Source of the DNA: Pseudomonas sp. GM48
Lineage (GTDB): Bacteria > Pseudomonadota > Gammaproteobacteria > Pseudomonadales > Pseudomonadaceae
Direction: 5' to 3'
DNA length: 45,032 nucleotides
Assembly: GCF_000282335.1 (NCBI RefSeq)
Contig: NZ_AKJM01000077.1
Span: forward strand, 1 to 45,032
Shown here: in pieces, positions 7,719 through 17,749 of the stretch
Layout: every line of letters starts with the position of its first letter
How positions within the stretch are numbered: position 1 is the first letter of the stretch
Notes under the pieces: model-generated
The model's database searches: none
Told to the model about the DNA's origin: nothing
Seen by the model: the letters and a program-made list of their open reading frames with translations, nothing else
Translations under genes and position numbers: made by a program

Positions 7719-7766
7719 ATGAATCATTTGACCCTCACACCTCGACACCACGGGGTGCGCCCATGA
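7719..7766 (+). CDS. Candidate 15-codon leader ORF coupled to the next gene
   Basis: ATG 7719 is preceded by AAAGG about 8 nt upstream and opens a 15-codon frame (MNHLTLTPRHHGVRP). Its TGA overlaps the ATG of the next gene as ATGA. The next gene has only a weak ribosome site of its own, so translational coupling is plausible. The small size makes chance possible. Confidence 0.3.
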   Translation: MNHLTLTPRHHGVRP

Positions 7767-7993
7767 GCATCTCTCAGATCAGCCTGCCGAAAGGTGTCGG
7801 CCCCCACGCCGAAAAATTGTTCGACGCCATCACTCAGGCCGGCACCGCTGAAGCATTGAACCGCGCGGGTGGCAAGGCCGAAGGTTTCGTCCTGGGGCTG
7901 GAAAGCACCAAGGCAATCAAGAGCCAGGTCGCCGAATCGCTGTATGTCGCCTACGACGACGCTGCCAGCCAGCGTGCGACCGAACTGGCTTAG
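7763..7993 (+). CDS. Small hypothetical protein, 76 aa
   Basis: I do not recognise this protein. It has 76 aa, no signal peptide and no membrane segment. It is mostly helical in appearance and rich in Ala, with no Cys or Trp. The start ATG 7763 overlaps the stop of a 15-codon ORF (ATGA), and GGGG about 8 nt upstream is a poor ribosome site. It converges on the small membrane protein gene. The two stop codons interlock in the four bases TTAG at 7990-7993, leaving no space for a terminator between them. Confidence 0.65.
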   Translation: MSISQISLPKGVGPHAEKLFDAITQAGTAEALNRAGGKAEGFVLGLESTKAIKSQVAESLYVAYDDAASQRATELA

Positions 7994-8199
7994 CCGCCGA
8001 AGGTAATCGTGGCAACCATCAGTTTGGCGTAGAGCGCTGTGGCACCCAACTGCACCAGCCACAGGGCCAGGCCGCCGAGGAATACACCCGCAGCGACTTG
8101 CATTACCAGGTTGTTGCCGCGTTTGGCCGGGGCGCGGGGGATGAAGTGATCCAGGTCATCCAGGTCATCGCGGTCGGCGCGCAGGTCATCGTTTTTCAT
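7990..8199 (-). CDS. Small membrane protein with acidic N terminus, 69 aa
   Basis: I do not recognise this protein. From ATG 8199 (GAGAA upstream) it reads MKNDDLRADRDDLDDLDHF, an Asp-rich cytoplasmic-looking segment. A basic stretch (RAPAKRGN) and then a long hydrophobic region (about residues 35-65) follow, enough for one long or two short membrane helices. The Asp-rich part is built from a short repeated DDLD/RDD unit. An in-frame ATG at 8211 lacks a ribosome site. Its stop codon overlaps that of the convergent 76-aa gene. A role at the membrane is inferred from the hydrophobic segment only. Confidence 0.65.
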   Translation of the reverse strand: MKNDDLRADRDDLDDLDHFIPRAPAKRGNNLVMQVAAGVFLGGLALWLVQLGATALYAKLMVATITFGG

Positions 8200-8237
8200 G
8201 TGGGTTCTCATCGGAATTACAGAGTGTACGCATAACC

Positions 8238-8326
8238 TGTGGGAGCGGGCTTGCTCGCGAAAGCGGTGGCACATTTGGCATCAATGTCACAGACAGATTG
8301 CCTTCGCGAGCAAGCCCGCTCCCACA
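8238..8326. repeat. REP doublet (GTGGGAGCGGGCTTGCTCG family)
   Basis: Left arm TGTGGGAGCGGGCTTGCTCG at 8238 and its exact reverse complement ending at 8326, separated by about 40 bp. Standard REPIN form. Confidence 0.9.
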
Positions 8327-8390
8327 TTTGTATTTGTGTGCAGTTTAGAGGGCTCAGTCGGCCCATCGGGAAATATCTGAGACAAATAAA

Positions 8391-8415
8391 AACGGGAAGC
8401 CCGAAGGCTTCCCGT
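8391..8415 (-). terminator. Terminator of the aminotransferase gene
   Basis: The hairpin AACGGGAAGCC/GGCTTCCCGTT has a 3-nt loop. Read on the minus strand it is followed by a T-rich run (complement of AAATAAAA). It lies 20 bp beyond the aminotransferase stop codon. Confidence 0.85.
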
Positions 8416-8435
8416 TCTTCGTGTCAGTCCGCGAT

Positions 8436-9632
8436 TCAGATCACTTGGACAATCGCGTCCGTCACCACCTTGATGTTGCTCTGGTTCAGCGCGGCCACGC
8501 AGATGCGGCCAGTGTCCAGGGCATAGATGCCGAACTCGTTACGCAGACGGTGAACCTGCTCAACGCTCAGACCGGAGTACGAGAACATGCCGCACTGACG
8601 ACCGACGAAGCTGAAATCGCGCTGCGGCGCTTTTTGAGCCAGCAGGTCGACCATCTGGGTCCGCATGCCACGAATGCGCAGACGCATTTCGGCCAGTTCG
8701 GCTTCCCACTGGGCGCGCAGTTCCGGGCTGTTCAGCACTGCAGCGACAACGCTGGCACCGTGGGTCGGCGGGTTGGAGTAGTTGGTACGGATCACGCGTT
8801 TGACTTGCGACAACACGCGTGCGCTTTCTTCTTTCGATTCGCTGACGATCGACAGGGCACCCACGCGCTCGCCGTACAGCGAGAACGACTTGGAGAACGA
8901 GCTGGAGGCGAAGAAAGTCAGGCCCGATTCAGCGAACAGGCGCACGGCTGCGGCGTCTTCATCGATGCCATCGCCGAAACCTTGATATGCCATGTCGAGG
9001 AATGGCACGTGGCCTTTGGCTTTAACGACTTCCAGGACGTTTTTCCAGTCCGCCGGGCTCAGGTCCACGCCGGTCGGGTTGTGGCAGCAGGCGTGCAGCA
9101 CAATGATCGAGCCGTTCGGCAGCGCGTTCAGGTCTTCCAGCATGCCGGTACGGTTCACGTCGTGGGTCGCGGCGTCGTAGTAACGGTAGTTCTGCACCGG
9201 GAAACCGGCGGTTTCGAACAGGGCGCGGTGGTTTTCCCAGCTCGGGTCGCTGATCGCCACAACGGCGTTCGGCAGCAGTTGCTTGAGGAAGTCGGCACCG
9301 ATTTTCAGTGCGCCAGTACCGCCAACGGCCTGGGTGGTGATTACACGGCCGGCAGCGATCAGCGGCGAATCATTGCCAAACAGCAATTTCTGCACAGCCT
9401 GGTCGTAGGCGGCGATACCGTCGATTGGCAGGTAGCCACGGGAAACGTGTTGAGCGGCGCGAATGGTTTCGGCTTCGACAACGGCGCGCAGGAGTGGAAT
9501 TCGCCCCTCCTCGTTGCAGTAAACACCGACCCCCAGGTTGACTTTGTTGGTCCGGGTATCGGCGTTGAATGCTTCGTTGAGGCCCAGGATTGGATCGCGT
9601 GGTGCCATTTCGACAGCGGAGAACAGGCTCAT
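8436..9632 (-). CDS. Aspartate/aromatic amino acid aminotransferase
   Basis: PLP enzyme that moves the amino group between Asp, Tyr or Phe and 2-oxoglutarate. The length of 398 aa is normal for the class I (AspC/TyrB) group. Visible landmarks are the NLGVGVY N-terminal segment, SDPSWENH, HACCHNPTGVD (cofactor and substrate binding), DMAYQGF, and the PLP lysine Lys248 in SSSFSKSFSLYGER. The C-terminal arginine that binds the substrate carboxylate lies in the DTGRICVA motif. AspC and TyrB share all of these, so the preferred substrate is not decided. It is a single gene, divergent from uvrB, with its own terminator. Confidence 0.93.
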   Translation of the reverse strand: MSLFSAVEMAPRDPILGLNEAFNADTRTNKVNLGVGVYCNEEGRIPLLRAVVEAETIRAAQHVSRGYLPIDGIAAYDQAVQKLLFGNDSPLIAAGRVITTQAVGGTGALKIGADFLKQLLPNAVVAISDPSWENHRALFETAGFPVQNYRYYDAATHDVNRTGMLEDLNALPNGSIIVLHACCHNPTGVDLSPADWKNVLEVVKAKGHVPFLDMAYQGFGDGIDEDAAAVRLFAESGLTFFASSSFSKSFSLYGERVGALSIVSESKEESARVLSQVKRVIRTNYSNPPTHGASVVAAVLNSPELRAQWEAELAEMRLRIRGMRTQMVDLLAQKAPQRDFSFVGRQCGMFSYSGLSVEQVHRLRNEFGIYALDTGRICVAALNQSNIKVVTDAIVQVI

Positions 9633-9967
9633 TATTGCGGCGGCTCTGAATGGAGAGTGGAGGGACGTGTCGCGCTCCAGCCGAATGCACTAGAGCGGTG
9701 CACAAACGGGGAGCTAGTATAGAGGCCATCGGCGATTGCTGGCGACAGGCGAATCAGTATTTCGGGCAAGTTTTTCCGATTATTTCTCGACCGGTAGTCG
9801 AATGGCGTCGGCAAAGGTTTTGCGCGATGTAGGACGTTTGCCTTGAAAGCGCTGGCAATCGGCTCCACATTGAGCACAATCCAGTTTTTTCCTCGGGCGA
9901 CATCGGTCGTTTGCGGTCTTTCTCGTTCGTGTCGGTTTTTCCGGCAAGAGTGATCCAGAGGTATTTC
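9633..9967. other. 335-bp divergent promoter region, aminotransferase / uvrB
   Basis: No gene or structural RNA is seen. A TATACT box on the minus strand (complement at about 9717-9722) is a likely -10 for the aminotransferase. On the plus side no strong sigma-70 pair stands out before uvrB. I found no LexA box of the CTGT-N8-ACAG type close to the uvrB start. Confidence 0.5.
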
Positions 9968-11983
<2,016 letters not shown>

Positions 11984-12008
11984 GATTTGCGGTGAGTGTG
12001 CGGGCCTC

Positions 12009-12371
12009 TTCGCGAGCAAGCCCGCTCCCACAGTTGATCGGGTTGTCCTGACGGGTGCGGTCCGATGTGGGAGCTTTGATTTGCAGTGTCTGAACTGGCC
12101 TCTTCGCGAGCAAGCCCGCTCCCACAGTTGATCGGGTTGTCCTGGCGGACGCGGTCCGATGTGGGAGCTTGGATTTGCAGTGTCTGAACTGGCCTCTTCG
12201 CGAGCAAGCCCGCTCCCACAGTTGATCGGGTTGTCCTGGCGGACGCGGTCCTATGTGGGAGTTTTGATTTGCAGTGTCTGAACTGGCCTCTTCGCGAGCA
12301 AGCCCGCTCCCACAGTTGATCGGGTTGTCCTGACGGACGCGGTCCAATGTGGGAGCGGGCTTGCTCGCGAA
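12009..12371. repeat. Tandem array of four 94-bp REP-containing units
   Basis: TTCGCGAGCAAGCCCGCTCCC recurs at 12009, 12103, 12197 and 12291, exactly 94 bp apart. The intervening sequence is nearly identical (GATCGGGTTGTCCTG, then GCGGTCC, then CAGTGTCTGAACTGG). In the first three units the facing arm has decayed to GTGGGAG(C/T)TT. Only the last unit ends in a full GTGGGAGCGGGCTTGCTCG arm. A REPIN whose left part was amplified in tandem explains this. The array fills most of the 417-bp gap between the convergent uvrB and efflux genes. Bases 11984-12008 and 12372-12400 hold nothing else. Confidence 0.92.
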
Positions 12372-12400
12372 GGGGGCGGTCCTAGCGCCACAATACTTAA

Positions 12401-13951
12401 CTAGTGTGCTTCCCCAGCCTTCAACCCCGCCGGCAACTTCTTGGTCAGCAACACCGCCAGCATGCTGATCCCCAGCGCAATCCCGACAAAATGAAACGCA
12501 TCGTTGAAGGCCATGATTGACGCCTGTTGGTGGGCAATTTCGCTGAGTTTGCCCAGTGCCGCCGTTTCGTTGCCCAGTCGATCGGTCAGCGAGGCCATCC
12601 GCTCGGCCACCTGTGGATTACTCGGCACGATGGATTCACGCAAGTAATCAAAATAAACCTTGGTCCGCGCATCCAGCAGCGTGGCGAGCAGGGCAATGCC
12701 GATCGCGCCGCCGAGGTTGCGCAGGATGTTGAACAGGCTCGATGCCGATCCCGCATCCTGGGGCAGGATATAAGCGGTAGCGATCAGCGAGATGGTCACC
12801 ATGATCAGTGGCTGCCCCAAGGCGCGGATGATCTGGATCTGATTGAACTGCGGCCCGGCAAAATCCGGGTTCAGCGCACCCGAAGAGAAACTCGCCAACC
12901 CGAACAACCCGAAGCCCAGCGTACACAGCCATTTCGGCGAGACGAACTTCATCAACTTGGGCACCAGCGGAATCAGAAACAGCTGCGGCACGCCCATCCA
13001 CATGATCACTTCGCCAATCTGCAGGGCGTTGTAGTTCTGGATCTGCGCCAGGTACAGCGGCAACAAGTAGATCGAACCATACAACCCGACCCCCATTCCA
13101 ACGCTGGAAATACTGGATAAGCCAAAGTTGCGGTTGCCGAGGATGCCGAGATTGATCAGTGGATTGGGTTTGGAAAACTGCACGATCACAAAGGTGATCA
13201 GGCTGACCAGCGCGATGCTGCCCAGGGTTACGATCAGGTTCGACTCCAGCCAATCCTTGCGATGGCCTTCCTCCAGGAACACCTGCAAACAACCGAGCCC
13301 GACGCCAAGGGTGAGAATACCGGCGTAGTCGGTGCTTTTCAGCAATTCCCAGTGGGCTTCTTTCTTCTCCAGGCCGTACATCAGGCCGGCGATCATGATC
13401 AGGCCGGGCGGGATGTTGATGTAGAAAATGTATTCCCAGCCCCAGTTTTCCGTCAGCCAGCCGCCAAGGGTGGGGCCGATGGAAGGCGCGAAGGTGGCAG
13501 TCATGGCGAACATGGCCATGCCTTTGGCACGGTGATGTTCCGGGAGTTTGATCAGGGTCAGGGTGAACGCCAGCGGAATCAGCGCGCCACCGGTAAACCC
13601 CTGCAAGGCGCGGAACACGATCATGCTTTCCAGGCTCCAGGCCATGGAGCAGAGCAGGGATGCGAACAGGAATCCGAGGGACACCCACACCGCCAGGCGC
13701 CGGGCTGACAACAACTGCACGAGCCAGGCGGTGAGCGGGATCATGATGATTTCCGCCACCAGGTACGAGGTGGAAATCCACGAACCTTCTTCCAGCGTGG
13801 CTGACAGCGCGCCTTGGATATCCTTGAGCGATGAGTTGGTGATCTGGATGTCCAGCACGGCCATGAACGCACCGAGCATCACGCTCATCACTGCAATCCA
13901 GTCCCGCCGGGTCGGTTCGCCGGCCGGGCGGATCAGTTGATCACCGGCCAT
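12401..13951 (-). CDS. emrB: DHA2-type MFS multidrug efflux permease (EmrB-like)
   Basis: Inner-membrane proton-drug antiporter of the 14-helix DHA2 family. It normally works with a periplasmic adaptor and an outer-membrane channel to expel toxic compounds. The 516-aa protein shows the family pattern: a conserved acidic residue in helix 1 (AVLDIQITNSSL), motif A-like loops, and the antiporter motif C in helix 5 (APSIGPTLGGWL). Its start overlaps the end of the adaptor gene by 11 bp, so the two are co-transcribed and probably translationally coupled. The substrate is unknown. Symbol by family resemblance. Confidence 0.88.
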   Translation of the reverse strand: MAGDQLIRPAGEPTRRDWIAVMSVMLGAFMAVLDIQITNSSLKDIQGALSATLEEGSWISTSYLVAEIIMIPLTAWLVQLLSARRLAVWVSLGFLFASLLCSMAWSLESMIVFRALQGFTGGALIPLAFTLTLIKLPEHHRAKGMAMFAMTATFAPSIGPTLGGWLTENWGWEYIFYINIPPGLIMIAGLMYGLEKKEAHWELLKSTDYAGILTLGVGLGCLQVFLEEGHRKDWLESNLIVTLGSIALVSLITFVIVQFSKPNPLINLGILGNRNFGLSSISSVGMGVGLYGSIYLLPLYLAQIQNYNALQIGEVIMWMGVPQLFLIPLVPKLMKFVSPKWLCTLGFGLFGLASFSSGALNPDFAGPQFNQIQIIRALGQPLIMVTISLIATAYILPQDAGSASSLFNILRNLGGAIGIALLATLLDARTKVYFDYLRESIVPSNPQVAERMASLTDRLGNETAALGKLSEIAHQQASIMAFNDAFHFVGIALGISMLAVLLTKKLPAGLKAGEAH

Positions 13952-15029
13952 CGTCAGGGGTGTCTTTGTTGCTCACTTTGGGGGTGACATCTTCAGGGGC
14001 GTCCTTGATGTTCACCTTGGCGGTGACCGACATGCCCGGACGAATCTTGCCGCGCAACGGGTTGTCCGCAGCGAAAGTCAGTTTTACCGGGATCCGTTGT
14101 ACGACTTTGGTGAAGTTGCCCGTGGCATTGTCCGGTGGTAACAGGCTGAACTGCGCGCCCGAGGCGGCGAACAGGCTGTCGACCCGGGCCTTGATCGGGG
14201 TGTCGCTATAGGCGTCGAAGGTCAGTTCGGCTTCCTGGCCGGGCTGCATATGGCCAATCTGGGTTTCCTTGAAATTGGCCTGAATCCAGATGTCTTCGTC
14301 CGGCACGATCGACAACAGGTAAGCGCCGGCCTGCACGTATTGGCCTTCGCGGGCGGCACGCTGGCCGATCAGGCCGCTGATGGGGGCGTGGATTGCGCTG
14401 CGGGTCAGGTTCAGTTCGGCCTGGGCGAGATCGGTCCTGGCGTTGGCGATTTGCGCGTCAAGGCGTTTGATCTCTGCGGTGAGTGCATTGACTTGCTGGC
14501 GCTGACTTTGCGCGTCGGCCTGGGCCTTGGCCACTTGCGAACGGGCAATGTGGTTGTCGGCGGAAAGGGTGGTCACCCGTTCTTCCGACACGTAACCGGG
14601 TTTACGCAAGGTTTCGGCGCGGGTCAGGTCGATCTGCGAGCGACCCAGGCTCGCCTGGCTGGACGCGACTTGTGCCTCGCTGGCGGCAATCAGGCTGGCT
14701 TGCTGGGTCAGTTTGCTCTGGGCTTGCAGGCGCTCGGCCTGGCGGGTGGCCAAAACAGCATTGGCGCGGTCGACAGCGAGGCGGAAGTCGTCGCCTTCGA
14801 GTTTGATCAGCAACTGGCCTTTCTCGACATGCTGGTTGTCCTGCACCAACACTTGATCGATGCGCGCCCCCAGCTGGCTCGACACGCGGGTGATCTCGCC
14901 CTGGACATAGGCGTTGTCGGTGCTTTCATAAAAGCGCCCCTTGAAGAACCAATGGGCAAGCAGGCCCCCGGCGATCAATAGGACAACCAGCAGGAATGTG
15001 AAGAGGCGACGCTTGATTTGGGCAGGCAT
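13941..15029 (-). CDS. emrA: HlyD/EmrA-type periplasmic adaptor of the efflux pump
   Basis: Membrane-fusion protein that links the EmrB-type permease to an outer-membrane channel. From ATG 15029 it has 362 aa: one N-terminal membrane helix (residues 8-27), a first half-lipoyl segment (TDNAYVQGEITRVSSQLGAR), and a long alpha-helical hairpin rich in Gln and Ala (about residues 85-200). A second lipoyl half (IHAPISGLIGQR) and a beta-barrel end complete it. An upstream in-frame ATG at 15086 would add 19 residues before the helix. The sequence TTACAAT lying between the two starts on the coding strand looks like a -10 box, which favours the shorter form. Divergent from gltX. Confidence 0.88.
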   Translation of the reverse strand: MPAQIKRRLFTFLLVVLLIAGGLLAHWFFKGRFYESTDNAYVQGEITRVSSQLGARIDQVLVQDNQHVEKGQLLIKLEGDDFRLAVDRANAVLATRQAERLQAQSKLTQQASLIAASEAQVASSQASLGRSQIDLTRAETLRKPGYVSEERVTTLSADNHIARSQVAKAQADAQSQRQQVNALTAEIKRLDAQIANARTDLAQAELNLTRSAIHAPISGLIGQRAAREGQYVQAGAYLLSIVPDEDIWIQANFKETQIGHMQPGQEAELTFDAYSDTPIKARVDSLFAASGAQFSLLPPDNATGNFTKVVQRIPVKLTFAADNPLRGKIRPGMSVTAKVNIKDAPEDVTPKVSNKDTPDDGR

Positions 15030-15227
15030 GAGGCAAACTGTAGTCGAGAAATTGTAAGGGAAGTTATCAGCAGGCAAATCTGGCATACACCCGATAAACG
15101 GTAAATGCCATCGGCTGATATTCGGCCATTCGCCGCACCATACGGGTGTTACAGACGCAACCTTGGCTTAAATGCCCTGTTCACTGGAGCGTGGCCTGTG
15201 TCGCCTGTTACCATTCGGCTCTTGTTT

Positions 15228-15260
15228 GAAGTTCGCTTTGAACTTCGCTTTTTATCTTTT
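15228..15260 (+). promoter_or_regulatory. Hairpin followed by T-rich tract just before gltX
   Basis: GAAGTTC-GCTTT-GAACTTC (15228-15246) forms a 7-bp hairpin followed by GCTTTTTATCTTTT, 12 bp before the gltX start codon. The two arms are also near-identical direct repeats (GAAGTTCGCTTT, GAACTTCGCTTT). It could act as an attenuator or mRNA stabiliser. No leader peptide is visible. Confidence 0.4.
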
Positions 15261-15271
15261 CGAGACATGCC

Positions 15272-16753
15272 ATGACCACCGTCCGCACTCGCATCGCGCC
15301 ATCGCCTACCGGGGATCCCCACGTAGGTACCGCCTACATCGCCTTGTTCAACTACTGCTTTGCCAAGCAGCACGGCGGTGAGTTCATCCTGCGGATCGAA
15401 GACACCGACCAACTGCGTTCGACCCGCGAGTCCGAACAGCAGATTTTCGACGCCTTGCGCTGGCTGGGGATCGACTGGAGCGAAGGCCCGGACGTCGGCG
15501 GCCCGCACGGTCCGTATCGTCAGAGCGAGCGCGGCGATATTTATCAGAAGTACTGCCAGCAACTGGTCGACATGGGCCATGCCTTCCCATGCTTCTGCAC
15601 CGCCGAAGAGCTGGACCAGATGCGCGCCGAGCAGATGGCCCGTGGCGAAACCCCGCGCTACGACGGCCGTGCGCTGCTGCTGTCCAAGGAAGAAGTTGCC
15701 CGTCGTCTGGCGGCCGGCGAGCCCCATGTTATCCGCATGAAAGTACCGAGCGAAGGCGTCTGCGTGGTGCCGGACATGCTGCGTGGCGACGTTGAGATCC
15801 CGTGGGACCGCATGGACATGCAAGTCCTGATGAAGACTGACGGCCTGCCGACATACTTCCTGGCCAACGTGGTCGACGATCACCTGATGGGCATCACCCA
15901 CGTGCTGCGTGGCGAAGAATGGCTGCCATCGGCACCGAAGCTGATCTTGCTTTACGAGTACTTCGGCTGGGAACAACCGGAGCTGTGCTACATGCCGCTG
16001 CTGCGTAACCCGGACAAGAGCAAGCTGTCCAAGCGCAAGAACCCGACTTCGGTAACGTTCTACGAGCGCATGGGCTTCATGCCGGAAGCGATGCTCAACT
16101 ACCTGGGGCGCATGGGCTGGTCGATGCCGGACGAGCGCGAGAAGTTCTCGTTGCAGGAAATGGTCGACAACTTCGATCTGAAGCGCGTGTCCCTCGGCGG
16201 GCCGATCTTCGACATCGAGAAACTGTCGTGGCTCAACGGCCAATGGCTGCGTGACCTGCCGGTGGAAGAGTTCGCCGCGCGCGTGCAGAAGTGGGCGTTC
16301 AATTCCGAATACATGATGAAGATCGCTCCGCATGTGCAGGGCCGGGTCGAGACCTTCAGCCAGGTTGCACCGCTGGCCGGGTTCTTCTTTGCCGGTGGCG
16401 TGAATCCGGATGCCAAACTGTTCGAATCCAAGAAGCTCTCGGGCGATCAGGTCCGGCAGTTGATGCAGTTGATCCTGTGGAAGCTCGAAAGCCTGCGTCA
16501 GTGGGAGAAAGACAGCATTACCGCCACCATCCAGGCCGTGGTCGAATCCCTGGAACTGAAGCTGCGTGATGCCATGCCGCTGATGTTCGCCGCGATTACT
16601 GGCCAGGCCAGCTCGGTGTCGGTGCTCGACGCGATGGAAATTCTCGGTCCGGACCTGACCCGTTTCCGTCTGCGCCAGGCCATCGACCTGTTGGGCGGTG
16701 TGTCGAAGAAAGAAAACAAAGAGTGGGAAAAGCTGTTGGGTGCTATCGCCTGA
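15272..16753 (+). CDS. gltX: Glutamyl-tRNA synthetase
   Basis: Charges tRNA-Glu with glutamate in the cytoplasm. The protein has 493 aa. The class I HIGH-equivalent motif is at residues 9-19 ([11 protein letters not shown]) and the KMSKS-equivalent is KLSKRKN near residue 252. The catalytic domain is followed by an all-helical anticodon-binding domain to the C terminus. The CxC...C zinc pattern is partly present (PCFCTAEE). The start ATG 15272 has GAG seven nt upstream. It is followed within 300 bp by a tRNA operon that includes two copies of its substrate tRNA-Glu. Confidence 0.98.
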   Translation: MTTVRTRIAPSPTGDPHVGTAYIALFNYCFAKQHGGEFILRIEDTDQLRSTRESEQQIFDALRWLGIDWSEGPDVGGPHGPYRQSERGDIYQKYCQQLVDMGHAFPCFCTAEELDQMRAEQMARGETPRYDGRALLLSKEEVARRLAAGEPHVIRMKVPSEGVCVVPDMLRGDVEIPWDRMDMQVLMKTDGLPTYFLANVVDDHLMGITHVLRGEEWLPSAPKLILLYEYFGWEQPELCYMPLLRNPDKSKLSKRKNPTSVTFYERMGFMPEAMLNYLGRMGWSMPDEREKFSLQEMVDNFDLKRVSLGGPIFDIEKLSWLNGQWLRDLPVEEFAARVQKWAFNSEYMMKIAPHVQGRVETFSQVAPLAGFFFAGGVNPDAKLFESKKLSGDQVRQLMQLILWKLESLRQWEKDSITATIQAVVESLELKLRDAMPLMFAAITGQASSVSVLDAMEILGPDLTRFRLRQAIDLLGGVSKKENKEWEKLLGAIA

Positions 16754-16768
16754 TTCCCACCGTTACCC

Positions 16769-16899
16769 TGTAGCAGCTGCCGCAGGCTGCGTTGGGCTGC
16801 GAAGCGGCCCCGATGGCCTTGACGCAATCTGTCTGAAACGACGGAGTGTCCGAATCACGAGCGCTGCGCCCTCGAACGCAGTCTGCGGCAGTTGCTACA
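16769..16899. repeat. REP doublet (TGTAGCAGCTG family), copy 1
   Basis: Left arm TGTAGCAGCTGCCGCAGGC and right arm ending GGCAGTTGCTACA are inverted copies 131 bp from end to end. The inner part (CTGAAACGACGGAGTGTCC) resembles that of the copy at 21415, so the whole doublet is one mobile unit. Confidence 0.88.
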
Positions 16900-16956
16900 G
16901 GGGCGGATATGCCCCGGATTTCCGGGGGGAGGGTGGTAAGTGATTGTTATGTCGGC

Positions 16957-17015
16957 AAAAAATTTTAAATTTTTTGAAAAATAAGTTTGACAGGCTTTCG
17001 ATACACCCTTAAGAT
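16957..17015 (+). promoter_or_regulatory. Strong sigma-70 promoter of the Ala-Glu tRNA operon
   Basis: A perfect -35 TTGACA (16987-16992), a 17-bp spacer and -10 TAAGAT (17010-17015). Upstream is a nearly pure A/T block at 16957-16985 resembling an UP element. Downstream is a G/C-rich discriminator (TCGCCCCG). This is the architecture of stringently controlled stable-RNA promoters. Confidence 0.9.
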
Positions 17016-17048
17016 TCGCCCCGTCCTCAGCGATGACATCAACGATGA

Positions 17049-17124
<76 letters not shown>

Positions 17125-17131
17125 ATTTACA

Positions 17132-17183
17132 CTTCAAGGCCTGGCCACACCGGCCTTGAAGCGATCAACACTCAGCGTTGATC
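17132..17183 (+). other. Paired hairpins in the tRNA-Ala / tRNA-Glu spacer, copy 1
   Basis: CTTCAAGGCC pairs with GGCCTTGAAG (17132-17141, 17152-17161), and GATCAAC pairs with GTTGATC (17163-17169, 17177-17183). The same two hairpins occur in the second spacer with changes that mostly preserve pairing. This suggests a role in processing of the tRNA precursor. Confidence 0.6.
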
Positions 17184-17203
17184 AGTTGTATAGAAGGGTT
17201 TGC

Positions 17204-17279
17204 GTCCCCTTCGTCTAGTGGCCTAGGACACCGCCCTTTCACGGCGGTAACAGGGGTTCGAGTCCCCTAGGGGACGCCA
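17204..17279 (+). tRNA. tRNA-Glu (anticodon TTC), copy 1
   Basis: 76 nt with encoded CCA. Acceptor stem GTCCCCT/AGGGGAC, anticodon stem CCGCC/GGCGG with loop CTTTCAC. Identical to the second tRNA-Glu. Confidence 0.97.
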
Positions 17280-17332
17280 GTTTTACAGAAGCGATGTTGC
17301 AAGATGTCGCTCCGCCGCGAGGCGAAAAATAC

Positions 17333-17408
17333 GGGGCCATAGCTCAGCTGGGAGAGCGCCTGCCTTGCACGCAGGAGGTCAACGGTTCGATCCCGTTTGG
17401 CTCCACCA
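17333..17408 (+). tRNA. tRNA-Ala (anticodon TGC)
   Basis: 76 nt with encoded CCA. Acceptor stem GGGGCCA/TGGCTCC, anticodon loop CTTGCAC. It reads a different Ala codon set from the first Ala tRNA of the operon, although the flanking sequence is clearly a duplicate. Confidence 0.97.
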
Positions 17409-17417
17409 ATTTTACAG

Positions 17418-17468
17418 TTCAAGGTCTGGCCACACCGGCCTTGAATCGATCAGCTCTCAGCACTGATC
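17418..17468 (+). other. Paired hairpins in the tRNA-Ala / tRNA-Glu spacer, copy 2
   Basis: TTCAAGGTC/GGCCTTGAA (one G-T pair) at 17418-17426 and 17437-17445, and GATCAG/CTGATC at 17448-17453 and 17463-17468. Compared with copy 1, one A-T pair of the second stem has become G-C on both sides. Confidence 0.6.
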
Positions 17469-17488
17469 AGTTGTATAGAAGGGTTTGT

Positions 17489-17564
17489 GTCCCCTTCGTC
17501 TAGTGGCCTAGGACACCGCCCTTTCACGGCGGTAACAGGGGTTCGAGTCCCCTAGGGGACGCCA
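17489..17564 (+). tRNA. tRNA-Glu (anticodon TTC), copy 2
   Basis: Same 76-nt sequence as the copy at 17204. Last gene of the operon, followed by a terminator. Confidence 0.97.
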
Positions 17565-17590
17565 CGATTACCCGCTCTGCGGGATTTTAT

Positions 17591-17625
17591 AAGGGTCATT
17601 CAATTATTGAATGGCCCTTTTGTTT
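17591..17625 (+). terminator. Terminator of the Ala-Glu tRNA operon
   Basis: The stem AAGGGTCATTCAA / TTGAATGGCCCTT has a 3-nt loop and is followed by TTGTTT. A smaller hairpin CCCGC/GCGGG lies just before it (17570-17583). Confidence 0.88.
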
Positions 17626-17701
17626 GTCTGGCGTTTGGCCAAATTCCTCCATTTCCAAAAAAACTGTTCTTCAGACCAGCGGTCACACTCATGACTTGCT
17701 A

Positions 17702-17725
17702 AAATTTATTATGAGAATAATATTT
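17702..17725 (+). promoter_or_regulatory. Operator-like AT-rich palindrome before the TetR gene
   Basis: TATTAT-GAGA-ATAATA (17707-17722) is a perfect inverted repeat, extended imperfectly to AAAT...ATTT. It lies 25 bp before the TetR start codon. Autoregulation by the TetR protein is likely from family habits but not shown. Confidence 0.5.
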
Positions 17726-17749
17726 CAATCGTAATATTCGGAGGCAACG

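Noticed and set aside
9850..9967. SOS (LexA) box upstream of uvrB
   Set aside because: No CTGT-N8-ACAG type dyad was found in the leader by eye.
12009..12371. CRISPR array
   Set aside because: The regular spacing is 94 bp and the intervals are nearly identical rather than unique, so this is a tandem repeat, not repeat-spacer structure. No cas gene is present.
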